A stretch of 35,884 nt of DNA from Armatimonadota bacterium (GCA_026392155.1 JAPLCP010000058.1:1-35884); one strand, 5' to 3'. Counted from the stretch's first letter, positions 23,683-31,957 are shown. The notes: a model not told the origin generated them from the letters alone. Made by a program: numbers and translations.

Positions 23683-26600
23683 ATGCCTGACGAGACCACC
23701 ACGCCTTCCGCGCCGCCGCCGCTGCCTACCTCTTCTTCCCCCTCTTTAAGTAACGCTCCTGCGCTTCCTCAGAACGAAGACCAGAAGCTCCGGGGAATCT
23801 CTCGCTCGCTGATGATCGCTGTCGGTGGGACGGGCCATAAGATCCTGCTCGACGTGCGCCAGCGCATGATCCAGAAGTACGGCTCGCTCGACAAGCTGCC
23901 CATTGTCTCGTTCTTGCTTTTGGACACCGATCAGGCCATCTTTGGCAAGAACCCCAACTACTCCGACGCGGCGAACCTAGACAACGCCGACAAGATCCAC
24001 TGCTCCGTGCACGGCGTCGAGCAGCTACGACGAAATCTGCGCGAGTACCCGCACCTCCGCGACTGGCTCGACCCTCGGACGCTCTCAGGCGACATCCACC
24101 AGGGAGCGGGCGCGGTGCGTGCGCGGGGTCGCCTGGCACTCTACTGGAACTACGACACCATCGCCCGACGTCTTGAGGAGGAGTACACCGAGATCACCAA
24201 AGATGCCAGCAAGGCAATCGCGATCAAGAACGGGATGCAGGTCTCCGAGGGCGTGACGGTCTACATTGTCGGCTCGCTCTTGGGTGGCACCGGCTCGGGG
24301 ATGTTTTTGGACTTGGCCTATACCATCAAAGAGCTCTTCAAAGACCAGCGCATGCTGGAGATTATCGGGATCTTTGGCATCCCGCCCAACACCGCCGCCG
24401 TGGCCGTGGACAACCGGCCCAATGCCTACGCCAGCCTGCTAGAGCTCAACCACTACACCGATATCTCCACGACGTTCACCGCGCAGTACAAGCCGGATCA
24501 GCCCGGGATCGAGAACGCCGACCCACCGTTTCGCTACACCTATCTCGTGGACACGTCAAGCCCCGCTGCCAATCTCGGCAGTGTGGACAAGATGGTCGAG
24601 ATGGTCGGGCACTCGGTGTTCTTGGACCTGACCAGTGAGTTCCAGCGCCAGAAAAAGTCCAACCGCGACAACTTCGATCAGTTCCTGACAAGTCCCGATG
24701 ACCTCGGGTGCGCTCAGAACTACCTCGCGATGGGTTTGGCCGCGATCCACTTCCCCAAAGATAAAGTGCTCCACGCCTGTGCGAGCCGCTTGGCACGGCA
24801 GATTCTCACCCGCTGGACAGAGCCGCTGGCGCGTGTCAGCAATGTCGGGGCGTTTGCCGAGCAGGAGCTGGGGCGGCTAGGCCTCGATCCCGAGAGCATC
24901 CAGCGCGGCATCCAAGTCGCCAATATCGAGTCGGGGGAGCTCTTGCGCGATGTGGCTCTGGCCTACTGGAATGGGGTGAACCGCAGCTACGGCGCGGCCT
25001 ATCCGGGGCACGACAATGTCGGGGCGTTTCTCATGGCGCGGCAGGAAGAGCACCAGAGCCGCTTCACCGACACCGACCCGAACCCGGACATTCTCTCCAA
25101 GCAGCGCGCCAACCTCGGGGAGTATCTCTTCCAGATGCAGCAGAACCTGCGCGGCACAATTCCGGCCAAAGAGAACGCGCTCCGCAACTTCATCAGCGAG
25201 TGTGTCAACGATCCCAACCGGCGGCACGGGGTCGCGCGGGCCTTTTTGGACCATGCGGTCGAGCGCTTCCGGGCCTACGCCACGGAGCTGGGGCGGATGC
25301 GCGATGAAGCCCAGCCGACCCTGGCCCCGATTGCCGAGAGCCGGGACACGCAGGTCTCCGAGATGAACCGGCTTGCCAAAGACGCGATGCTCTCGCTCAT
25401 CATGGGAGCTAAGCGTAAAGAAATTGATGAGAAAAAAGAAGAGTATCTCACCCGTGCCCGGCAGTGGGAGACGACACTTCTTGACATCCGAACGGCGGAG
25501 CATGCGATCTACTTCTACACCGGAATGCTGGGGGTCCTGGAAAACCTCAAGACCGAGATGGATGCCTATATCGAGCGGATGAAGGGGCTGGAGGCGTTCT
25601 TCCACAAAGAGGAGCAGACCGCAGTCGAGAACCCGGTGGATGTCAATGGCCTGGTGATCTTTGATCGCGGGCAGCGCCAGGAGAAAGAGAACGGCCAGGT
25701 GACCTACGTCAATGGGGATATTGACAAGCGCTACACGGCCTATGTGGGCAATGGCTCCGACCCTGGCAATGCGACCGTTAACACGACGTCGGCGGATATT
25801 CTCAGTGAGCTGGGTACCAGCGGCAATATCTATGGTCTGCGCGATGCCGATCTGAACCGGGTACGCTCGGGGATTATCGGGCGCTGCCGGGTCGTCTTTA
25901 AGGCGGTGGAGCAAGAGGCGGTGCTCGAAAAATTCTTCGAGCGCTTCGGTGTCGGCACCGACCGGGCCATTGAGGAGCTGCGGCGCATCCACGCGCTCTC
26001 GCAGCCTTTTATTCACTTGGCGGAGAATGCCCCTAACTACAAGCACCACCAGAACAAGTCCCAGACCATTGTCGGTGTGATGCACGGCTCAGAGCCACGC
26101 TCTGAGGCGGAGGGTGTCTTTAATAAGATGCTCAAGGAGACCGTCCAGGGAATCCGCGATGGTCAGATCACCAACGCGGGTGAGCCACACCAGGTGCTCT
26201 TTTTGCGCGAGCGGGCCTCGTTCCCACTCCGCCTTTTAGAGGGAATGGAGAACTACCAGTTCGCCTACGAGCAGGCCAAAGCCGCGGGGGCGAGTGCCAA
26301 CCCGATCCACACACGCCGTGATGTGAAAGAGTGGCTACGGATCGCGCCCCCGAGCTTTGAGGATCAGAAAGGGGCCTGGCAGACCTTCTGTGTTGGCTGG
26401 GCTATGGGCGTGATTGCTGAGGAAAAAGACACGCGCTACACCGCCGCGGGAGCCCGCGAGACCATTAAGTTTATCGCCAGCTACCGCGATCGCTTCGGCA
26501 TGGCCAAGACCGACCCGCTGGGCACGTTCATCTCCATCACGGGGGATCTTGCCAAGCTGATGCAAGCCGCAGAGACCGAAGCCGAGCAGTCGAACCGTCC

Positions 26601-27051
26601 ACCACGCGAGGCGCGTGAGATGGTGCTCTTGCTGTGTGACCAGCGGCAGCTAAAAGAGCAGATTGACCGGGGGATTCAGGCCAAGCTGGTGGAGCAGGGG
26701 GTGCAGCTCATGGGCCAGCAGCTTCTCGCGCATGTCGAGCAGCAGAACGCGCGAAACTTCGGTCGTGCAATTCTACGTCCTTACCAGCAGGCTATCACGG
26801 ACTACTTGGAGAACATCAACTACAACCCCGAGATGCCTGCCGTGATTGTCGCACCCATTGCCCCTGCGCCCGTCGCCGTGGCACCCGCTCCCGTCGCCGC
26901 ACCTGCCCAGCCCGTCGTGGTGGCTCCTGGCCCCGCAAGCCTTGGCAGCCTCAAAGAGCGCCTCGCTAACCTGAAGGTCTTGTTAGAAGAGGAGCTCATC
27001 ACGCAAGCCGACTTCGAGGCCCGAAAGGCCGCGATCTTAACCGAGGTGTAG
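23683..27051 (+). CDS. Tubulin/FtsZ-superfamily protein with C-terminal SHOCT domain
   Basis: 1122 residues. A Pro/Ser-rich head (to about 30) precedes the nucleotide-binding fold: LMIAVGGTGHKILLDVRQRM (from about 43), SFLLLDTDQAIFGKNP, and the tubulin signature GGTGSG (201-206) in VYIVGSLLGGTGSGMFLDLA, then IGIFGIPPN and YTYLVDTSS. This is the Tubulin_2/FtsZ-like family of very large bacterial proteins, distinct from cell-division FtsZ and proposed in the literature to remodel membranes. Residues about 400-1050 are mostly helical, with coiled-coil-like stretches (KRKEIDEKKEEYLTRARQWE). A Pro/Ala/Val linker (about 1056-1085) leads to LGSLKERLANLKVLLEEELI, TQADFEARKAAIL, a SHOCT oligomerisation domain. 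Likely GTP-binding and filament-forming. Start from the -10 box; ATG 23677 is two codons upstream. Confidence 0.85.
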   Translation: MPDETTTPSAPPPLPTSSSPSLSNAPALPQNEDQKLRGISRSLMIAVGGTGHKILLDVRQRMIQKYGSLDKLPIVSFLLLDTDQAIFGKNPNYSDAANLDNADKIHCSVHGVEQLRRNLREYPHLRDWLDPRTLSGDIHQGAGAVRARGRLALYWNYDTIARRLEEEYTEITKDASKAIAIKNGMQVSEGVTVYIVGSLLGGTGSGMFLDLAYTIKELFKDQRMLEIIGIFGIPPNTAAVAVDNRPNAYASLLELNHYTDISTTFTAQYKPDQPGIENADPPFRYTYLVDTSSPAANLGSVDKMVEMVGHSVFLDLTSEFQRQKKSNRDNFDQFLTSPDDLGCAQNYLAMGLAAIHFPKDKVLHACASRLARQILTRWTEPLARVSNVGAFAEQELGRLGLDPESIQRGIQVANIESGELLRDVALAYWNGVNRSYGAAYPGHDNVGAFLMARQEEHQSRFTDTDPNPDILSKQRANLGEYLFQMQQNLRGTIPAKENALRNFISECVNDPNRRHGVARAFLDHAVERFRAYATELGRMRDEAQPTLAPIAESRDTQVSEMNRLAKDAMLSLIMGAKRKEIDEKKEEYLTRARQWETTLLDIRTAEHAIYFYTGMLGVLENLKTEMDAYIERMKGLEAFFHKEEQTAVENPVDVNGLVIFDRGQRQEKENGQVTYVNGDIDKRYTAYVGNGSDPGNATVNTTSADILSELGTSGNIYGLRDADLNRVRSGIIGRCRVVFKAVEQEAVLEKFFERFGVGTDRAIEELRRIHALSQPFIHLAENAPNYKHHQNKSQTIVGVMHGSEPRSEAEGVFNKMLKETVQGIRDGQITNAGEPHQVLFLRERASFPLRLLEGMENYQFAYEQAKAAGASANPIHTRRDVKEWLRIAPPSFEDQKGAWQTFCVGWAMGVIAEEKDTRYTAAGARETIKFIASYRDRFGMAKTDPLGTFISITGDLAKLMQAAETEAEQSNRPPREAREMVLLLCDQRQLKEQIDRGIQAKLVEQGVQLMGQQLLAHVEQQNARNFGRAILRPYQQAITDYLENINYNPEMPAVIVAPIAPAPVAVAPAPVAAPAQPVVVAPGPASLGSLKERLANLKVLLEEELITQADFEARKAAILTEV

Positions 27052-27097
27052 CCCCTTCGGGCCATCTCCCCGGCTTCGTTCGTTCCTCACTCCGCCG

Positions 27098-27139
27098 ACC
27101 CTCTTCCTGTTTCCCGCTTCGCGGAGGAAGAGGGTTTTG
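27098..27139 (+). terminator. Terminator-like cruciform after the tubulin-like gene
   Basis: ACCCTCTTCCT (27098-27108) pairs with AGGAAGAGGGT (27125-27135), enclosing a CCGC-TTC-GCGG hairpin, and is followed by TTTTG. The same 11-base arms recur at 27621-27661. Confidence 0.65.
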
Positions 27140-27152
27140 AGAGAAAGCGACC

Positions 27153-27602
27153 ATGGACGAGCGTTTTCTTCCGCTCCCCAATAAGCCCATAGCACAAGGC
27201 GAGCATATTCTGGTCGTGGACGATACGCCTGCCATGGCGAACCTGATCGCGGGCTACCTTCGCGAGGCAGGCTACAAAGTCGAAATTGCTTACAGCGCCG
27301 AGGAGGCATGGGAAGCGCTTTTGCAGAAGCTCCCGATCTTGATAACTGTAGATGATTTTTTGCCAGGGGCAAGCGGGTACGAGCTTTGTAGGTCAGTGCT
27401 ATGGTTATACAATGACAAGTGGTACGGTTGTTGTCGGATTATGATCGTTGATCAAAGACTTGATCATAATTGGTCAATGGGTTATAGGTCGCCTCTTTTT
27501 GATATTTGTTTAACGAAGCCCTTCAATCCCAAAGAGCTGGTGTCTTTTGTCCGGCGGATTATGCAAGCTTCGTCGGAGGGAGACGGGTGGTATCAGATTT
27601 AG
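27153..27602 (+). CDS. Receiver-domain (response regulator-like) protein, atypical second half
   Basis: 149 residues, a single receiver domain: acidic pair D23-D24 in HILVVDDTPAMANLIAGYLR, phosphoacceptor D67 in ITVDDFLPGASGYEL and K122 in LTKPF are all present. The conserved Thr/Ser expected after beta-4 is missing (RIMIVDQRLD), and residues 82-116 (VLWLYNDKWYGCCRIMIVDQ then RLDHNWSMGYRSPLF) look non-canonical; the DNA there (about 27395-27520) is visibly more AT-rich than the first half. It may be a patch from elsewhere or a relaxed sequence. No output domain, so it would act through a partner. It is bracketed by two copies of the same inverted repeat. No clear -10 box or Shine-Dalgarno. 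Confidence 0.75.
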   Translation: MDERFLPLPNKPIAQGEHILVVDDTPAMANLIAGYLREAGYKVEIAYSAEEAWEALLQKLPILITVDDFLPGASGYELCRSVLWLYNDKWYGCCRIMIVDQRLDHNWSMGYRSPLFDICLTKPFNPKELVSFVRRIMQASSEGDGWYQI

Positions 27603-27620
27603 GAAACTGAGTGCTGGAGA

Positions 27621-27661
27621 ACCCTCTTCCTAGCGAGGTATGAGCGTCACAGGAAGAGGGT
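27621..27661. repeat. Second copy of the ACCCTCTTCCT inverted repeat
   Basis: ACCCTCTTCCT (27621-27631) pairs with AGGAAGAGGGT (27651-27661), loop of 19 bases. Same arms as 27098-27135 on the other side of the receiver gene; the loops differ. Confidence 0.7.
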
Positions 27662-27714
27662 CGGCTGAGGGAAGAAGCCGGAAATATAGCTTCGGGTGGG
27701 GGAAATATAACCCT

Positions 27715-28932
27715 CTATGCTGCTTTCTTCAATGGCAAGGGTTCAGCCATTATCGTTGAAGTTGCTTCTGTAGCAAGGCTTGCCTGTATCACGGCCCACT
27801 CTGCTTCGGGGACGCGTAGGAACGCCTCGACGAGGCGGGGCTCGAACTGCTTGCCGGACTCCTCGGCGATAATATGGGCTGCCGTGGCGTAGTCGCGGCC
27901 TTTGCGGTAGGGGCGGTCAGAGCGGATGGCATCGAACGTGTCCACGAGAGCAAAGAGGCGGGCGGCGAGGGGAATGTCCTCCCCCGAGAGGCGCATTGGG
28001 TAGCCGTTGCCATCCCAGCGCTCCTGGTGGGTCAGCACAATATCGCGCTCACGGCTCAGGTGCGCGATTCCTTGGAGCATCTCAAAACCAAGCCGAGGGT
28101 GGCGCTGCATGACCTTGCGCTCATCGGGGGTGAGGGGGCCAGGCTTGTTGAGGATCGCATCGGGGATTCCGATCTTGCCGATATCATGGAGCAGGGCCGC
28201 GCGGCGCAGAAAGCGCAGCTCCTCGATGGGCAGGCCAATCTCTTGGCCGAGCCGAACGGTGTAGGCCGCAACGCGCTGGGAGTGCCCTTCGGTGTCCTGG
28301 TCGCGCTGGTCCAGAGCGGTGGAGAGGGCTTCTAGAGTGGCGTTGTAGCTGACTTCGAGCTGGGTGTAGAGCAGCGCGTTCTCCAGAGTGAGTGCGGCCA
28401 CATCGGCGATGGCACGAAAAAGCTCCAGATCCGCGTGCTCAAAAGGGCGGCTCTCCGCCTTATTGATCGCCTGCATCGCACCAATTGCAACACCGCCACG
28501 CACCAGGGGCACAGAGAGAAGCGAGTGTGTGACGCGGCCCGTCACACTATCCGCGAGGCGGCTATGGCGGTCGTCGAGCTGGGCATCGGTGATGAGCAGC
28601 GACTGCTGGCGCGTGATGGTCGCTCCCACGATACCCTCATCGAGGGGGAGCGAGAGGCCCTGCACTTGCGCGGCTCCAGGGCCCGTGGCAAAGCGGCAGG
28701 TGATGCGACGATGCAAGTGATCTGCCAGCCAGAGCGACTGTGCCTCGGCCTGAAGCGCGGCATTGACCTCGGCAAAGAGGCACGGGATAAGATCATCGAG
28801 CTGGAGGGTTTGTTGTAGGTGTGCCCCGATGTGATCCAGAAGCGCTCGTCGCTGATCGGCAGCGACGAGAGCACTCTTCAAGCGCTCGTTTTCGAGACGA
28901 AGCGCTTCTAGCTCTTGGGTTGGGGGAGACAT
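27715..28932 (-). CDS. GAF and HD-GYP domain cyclic-di-GMP phosphodiesterase
   Basis: 405 residues. A short coiled coil (ELEALRLENERLKSALVAAD) leads to a GAF domain (about 45-190: LLDHIGAHLQQTLQLDDLIP, EGIVGATITRQQSLLITDAQ, SLLSVPLVRGGVAIGAMQAI) and an HD-GYP domain with RDQDTEGHSQRVAAYTVRLG, the metal motif HDIGK (H249-D250), KPGPLTPDERKVMQRHP, LTHQERWDGNGYP (GYP 310-312) and SDRPYRKGRDY. HD-GYP proteins hydrolyse cyclic di-GMP to GMP or pGpG. All key residues appear present, so it should be active and controlled by a ligand of the GAF domain. A TACAAT box lies 9 bases before ATG 28932, divergent from the gene at 28987. Confidence 0.9.
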   Translation of the reverse strand: MSPPTQELEALRLENERLKSALVAADQRRALLDHIGAHLQQTLQLDDLIPCLFAEVNAALQAEAQSLWLADHLHRRITCRFATGPGAAQVQGLSLPLDEGIVGATITRQQSLLITDAQLDDRHSRLADSVTGRVTHSLLSVPLVRGGVAIGAMQAINKAESRPFEHADLELFRAIADVAALTLENALLYTQLEVSYNATLEALSTALDQRDQDTEGHSQRVAAYTVRLGQEIGLPIEELRFLRRAALLHDIGKIGIPDAILNKPGPLTPDERKVMQRHPRLGFEMLQGIAHLSRERDIVLTHQERWDGNGYPMRLSGEDIPLAARLFALVDTFDAIRSDRPYRKGRDYATAAHIIAEESGKQFEPRLVEAFLRVPEAEWAVIQASLATEATSTIMAEPLPLKKAA

Positions 28933-28941
28933 CTCACTCTG

Positions 28942-28947
28942 ATTGTA
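28942..28947 (-). promoter_or_regulatory. -10 box TACAAT for the GAF/HD-GYP gene
   Basis: On the minus strand, 9 bases before ATG 28932; a two- or three-base leader is predicted. Confidence 0.5.
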
Positions 28948-28952
28948 GGTTG

Positions 28953-28980
28953 TTGCTCTATCTCTCTGGAGGGATATAAT
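28953..28980 (+). promoter_or_regulatory. Promoter for the DUF1592 gene (TTGCTC / TATAAT)
   Basis: TTGCTC (28953-28958), 16-base spacer, TATAAT (28975-28980). The predicted transcription start is 28987, exactly the start codon. Confidence 0.65.
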
Positions 28981-28986
28981 AATGGC

Positions 28987-30807
28987 ATGCTCAGATTTTT
29001 GCCGCTCTCGCTGCTATTGCTGGCAGCGGCAGCTCCACAGCCACCCGCAGATTTAGTGGCCCGTCACGAAAAAGAGGCGCTGCCGCTTCTGAAGCAGTAC
29101 TGCCTGACCTGCCACTCCGGGAGCCAGCCCAGTGGCGGTATCAATCTCGATCCCGCGGATGTGGCCGGGATTCATAAAAATGCGGAGAACTGGCGCAAGG
29201 GGCTCGCTCGCCTCAAAGATCGCTCGATGCCGCCGCGTGGTGCTAAAAAACTCCCTGAGCCTGAGCGTGGTGCTCTAGGAGTGGCTCTGGCCGCTGTGCT
29301 GGATGCCGCGCCCGTGAAAGCTGCGCCTGGACATACGGTTCTACGGCGCTTGAGTCGCCTGGAGTACAACAACACGGTTCGGGATTTGTTTAGTGTGACG
29401 ATCAAGCCGGCCGATAGCTTTCCTGCCGATGGCGGCGGCGGTGGTGGTTTTGACAACAACGCCGATACGCTCTTTCTGCCTCCCGTGCTTCTGGAGCGCT
29501 ACCTGATCGCGGCTCAAGAGGTTCTGGAGGCAGCCCCACCCAGCACGCTCTTTTTTGTCAAGCCGAGCGCCAAGCTCCCCGCCCGCGCCGCTGCCAAGAC
29601 CATTGTCGAGCGCTACGCCTCCCGCGCGTTCCGTCGGCCTGTCTTGCCCGAGGAGACGGCTCGCTTAATGCGCCTCTATAGCGCACAGAAAGTCCACGAA
29701 GACGGTGTGAAGGCGGCGCTGAAGGCGGTGCTGATTAGCCCGAGTTTCTTATTTCGGGTGGAAGAGGCTCCCACCAACACGGGAAATATCGCGCTCTCGG
29801 ACTATGAGCTGATCAGTCGTCTCTCGTATTTCCTGTGGTCGTCACTGCCCGATGACACGCTCTTTACGCTTGCTCGGACAAAGAAGCTGAGGCAGCCTGG
29901 TGTGCTCGCCGCGCAAGTGCGCCGCATGCTGCTAGATCCCAAGTCCCGCAGCTTCTACGAGAGTTTCGTGAGCCAGTGGCTGCACACCCGCGACTTGCAG
30001 ACCGGAGTCGCCACACCCGATCGAGGCCGCTTCCCGCAGTACGACAATACCCTCCGTGATGCAATGTACCAGGAGCCGGTGTTGTTCTTTGAGAGTCTTT
30101 TTCGGGACAATGCGCCGCTAACCAACTTACTCTCTGCCGATTACACGTTTGTGAATGATAAACTAGCCGCGCACTATAGCATGGAGCCCGTGACCGGTGG
30201 CGGTTTCAAGAGAGTGTTGGTGGACACGGCAAAGCGCGGGGGGATTCTGACCATGGCGGCGACCCTGACCGTCTCCAGCTACCCACAGCGCACCTCGCCG
30301 GTCTTGCGGGGGAAGTGGGTTCTCTCCGAAGTCCTAGGAACGCCGCCGCCCCCCCCGCCGCCCGTGACCAAGACCCTGCCACCGAGCGATAGAAAAGAGA
30401 ATGGCCTGACCTTTAAGCAGCGGCTCGAAAAGCACCGCGAAGAGCCTGCCTGCGCCGGGTGCCATGCCCGCATTGATCCGATGGGCTTTGGACTAGAAAA
30501 CTACGATGCGATTGGGCGCTGGCGTGAGAAGATCAACGACGATCCGGTGGATGCGAGCGCCAAGCTCTTAACCGGCGAGGAGTACCATAGCGCCTCGGAG
30601 TACAAGGCGCTGGTTCTGAAGCAAAAGGATGCTTTTTTGCGCAACTTAGTCGAGAAGGTGCTCGCCTACGCCCTGGGCCGTGGCCTAGAGCCGCACGATC
30701 AGCCCGCGGTGAAGAAGATCCTAGCGGCCCTACAAAAAGACGGCAACAAGTCCGAGACTCTAGTCCGCGAGGTGGTCTTGTCCCTGCCGTTTGGGTTCAA
30801 AGAATAG
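28987..30807 (+). CDS. Exported DUF1587/DUF1592/DUF1588/DUF1585 cytochrome-like protein
   Basis: 606 residues. Signal peptide LRFLPLSLLLLAAAAPQPPA; a cytochrome-like N-terminal part with CLTCH (39-43) and DRSMPPRG; then LRRLSRLEYNNTVRDLF (DUF1587), RAFRRPVLPEETARL and SFLFRVEE with DYELISRLSYFLWSSLPDDT (DUF1592), YPQRTSPVLRGKWVLSEVLG with a Pro run (DUF1588), and CAGCHARIDPMGFGLENYDA near 489 with LAYALGRGLEPHDQPAVKKI (DUF1585). This modular protein is typical of Planctomycetes, Verrucomicrobia and Armatimonadota; the two CxxCH motifs suggest covalent haem in the periplasm, but the function is not established. It often travels with a DUF1552 gene, absent here. Start at 28987 fixed by the promoter; an upstream in-frame codon is not supported. 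Confidence 0.9.
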   Translation: MLRFLPLSLLLLAAAAPQPPADLVARHEKEALPLLKQYCLTCHSGSQPSGGINLDPADVAGIHKNAENWRKGLARLKDRSMPPRGAKKLPEPERGALGVALAAVLDAAPVKAAPGHTVLRRLSRLEYNNTVRDLFSVTIKPADSFPADGGGGGGFDNNADTLFLPPVLLERYLIAAQEVLEAAPPSTLFFVKPSAKLPARAAAKTIVERYASRAFRRPVLPEETARLMRLYSAQKVHEDGVKAALKAVLISPSFLFRVEEAPTNTGNIALSDYELISRLSYFLWSSLPDDTLFTLARTKKLRQPGVLAAQVRRMLLDPKSRSFYESFVSQWLHTRDLQTGVATPDRGRFPQYDNTLRDAMYQEPVLFFESLFRDNAPLTNLLSADYTFVNDKLAAHYSMEPVTGGGFKRVLVDTAKRGGILTMAATLTVSSYPQRTSPVLRGKWVLSEVLGTPPPPPPPVTKTLPPSDRKENGLTFKQRLEKHREEPACAGCHARIDPMGFGLENYDAIGRWREKINDDPVDASAKLLTGEEYHSASEYKALVLKQKDAFLRNLVEKVLAYALGRGLEPHDQPAVKKILAALQKDGNKSETLVREVVLSLPFGFKE

Positions 30808-30811
30808 CCTC

Positions 30812-30871
30812 CGCCCCGTAAACGAGGCGTCGAGAGCCTCGCAGGCTCGGCTGGGAAGCCCGTGCCGGGCT
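30812..30871. repeat. Cloverleaf-like element, copy 4 (left half only)
   Basis: Left hairpin CGCCCCGT/ACGAGGCG (30812-30819/30822-30829, one mismatch), hairpin GAGCCT/AGGCTC (30834-30848) and AAGCCCGTGCCGGGCT (30856-30871), identical to the 16-mer of copy 3. The complementary right half is missing. Confidence 0.65.
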
Positions 30872-30899
30872 GCGGCCATGCCCTCTAAAAAACAGAAAA

Positions 30900-30966
30900 C
30901 CCACCCGCCTAGGTTCCCCCCTCCGGGTACCCCGCGAAGCGAGGGTGGGGGGGCTAGGGGGTGGGT
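30900..30966. repeat. G-rich palindromic element (copy D), intergenic
   Basis: CCCACCC (30900-30906) pairs with GGGTGGG (30959-30965), with CCTAG/CTAGG and C-run/G-run pairing inside and a CGCGAAGCG-type tip. Same GGGGCTAGGGG theme as the copies inside comB and the PhyH gene; here it lies between convergent gene ends and could also end transcription. Confidence 0.6.
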
Positions 30967-30977
30967 CGGGAGGGCTC

Positions 30978-31346
30978 TTACTTGAGCTCGATGGTTGCGC
31001 CTTCGGCCTCGAACTGGACCTTGAGCTTCTCGGCTTCTTCCTTGCCAAGGCCGGTCTTAACAGCCTTAGGTGCGGTGTCTGCGATCTCCTTGGCCTCTTT
31101 GAGACCAAGACCGGTGATGTCACGAATGACCTTGATCACCTGAATCTTCTTGTCGCCGGGGCTCACAAGAATCACGTCGAACTCGGACTTCTCCTCTTCG
31201 ACAGGTGCGGCGGCGCTGCTAGCAGGGCCAGCGGCAACGACGGCGGAGACGCCGAACTCGGTCTGGAGGGCCTGCACGAGGTCGTTGACCTCCAGAATGG
31301 TCATGCCCTTGAGCTGCTCAATAAAGTCAGCGGTATTGATAGCCAT
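30978..31346 (-). CDS. rplL: 50S ribosomal protein L7/L12
   Basis: 122 residues: N-terminal dimerisation helices ([20 protein letters not shown]), an Ala-rich hinge ([14 protein letters not shown]) and the C-terminal factor-binding domain ([51 protein letters not shown]). It forms the stalk of the large subunit that recruits elongation factors. 36 bases after rplJ, whose gap holds the palindrome GACGTT-AA-AACGTC and an AAAGGAAA ribosome site before ATG 31346. Confidence 0.97.
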   Translation of the reverse strand: MAINTADFIEQLKGMTILEVNDLVQALQTEFGVSAVVAAGPASSAAAPVEEEKSEFDVILVSPGDKKIQVIKVIRDITGLGLKEAKEIADTAPKAVKTGLGKEEAEKLKVQFEAEGATIELK

Positions 31347-31382
31347 TTTAGTTTCCTTTGTGACGTTTTAACGTCGTGTCAA

Positions 31383-31898
31383 TTAAGCTGCCTTCTGCTC
31401 TGCGATAGACGCAAGCGTTGCGGCGAGGCTGGTCAGAGGGGACTGGAAAGCCCCAAGAATCATCGCGTAGAGAGTGTCGCGCGGCGGGATCTTGGCCAGA
31501 GCGTCAATGTTTGCTGCACTCTGGAAAGTACCGTCTACCACACCACCCTTGATCTTCAACGGGGTATTGCGGTTGCTGGCGATGTAGTCGCTGATCACCT
31601 TGGCGGCTGCCAGGGAGTCTTTGGCGAAGACAACAGCGGTGGGGCCGTTCAGGGCGGCATCCAGGTCTGCGTCGGCGGCGATAATGCCATCGGCGGCACG
31701 CTTGAAGAGCGTGTTCTTCACGACAGAAAAGTCGCTGTCGCTATCAGCAGCACGCAGCTTGGTGCGGATATCACCCACTTGCGGGACACTCAGGCCACGG
31801 TACTCGGTCAGGATCACGGCAGAGCTGCTCTTGAGCAGATCGCTGATCTCTCCGACCACACCCGGCTTGGTACCGAGTTTCTTTTTAGGTTGTGCCAT
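31383..31898 (-). CDS. rplJ: 50S ribosomal protein L10
   Basis: 171 residues with the L10 pattern: SDLLKSSSAVILTEYRGLSV, VGDIRTKLRAA, VVKNTLFKRAADG, GPTAVVFAKDSLAAAKVISD, KIKGGVVDG and a C-terminal helix that binds L12 dimers. It anchors the stalk and, in many bacteria, represses its own operon by binding the leader. A strong Shine-Dalgarno (AAGGAGGTG) lies about ten bases before ATG 31898, unlike most operon-leading genes here. rplK and rplA, usual upstream neighbours, are absent; an HD-GYP gene is upstream instead. Confidence 0.97.
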   Translation of the reverse strand: MAQPKKKLGTKPGVVGEISDLLKSSSAVILTEYRGLSVPQVGDIRTKLRAADSDSDFSVVKNTLFKRAADGIIAADADLDAALNGPTAVVFAKDSLAAAKVISDYIASNRNTPLKIKGGVVDGTFQSAANIDALAKIPPRDTLYAMILGAFQSPLTSLAATLASIAEQKAA

Positions 31899-31922
31899 TT
31901 AAATTTTCACCTCCTTCTGAGT

Positions 31923-31957
31923 AAAACACAAAACCCCCGACCGAAGGCAGTCGAGGG
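31923..31957 (-). terminator. Attenuator hairpin in the rplJ leader
   Basis: On the minus strand CCCTCGAC (31957-31950) pairs with GTCGGGGG (31941-31934, one G-U), followed by TTTTGTGTTTT. It sits before the Shine-Dalgarno, so it can regulate by premature termination. Confidence 0.7.

Noticed and set aside
24877-26085. 402-codon open frame antisense to the tubulin-like gene
   Set aside because: It lies wholly inside a well-supported gene, has no recognisable domain and is a common by-product of GC-rich codon bias.
1265-30871. CRISPR array or tRNA interpretation of the palindromic repeats
   Set aside because: Copies are kilobases apart without regular spacers, and the folded shape lacks tRNA-specific loops and CCA end.
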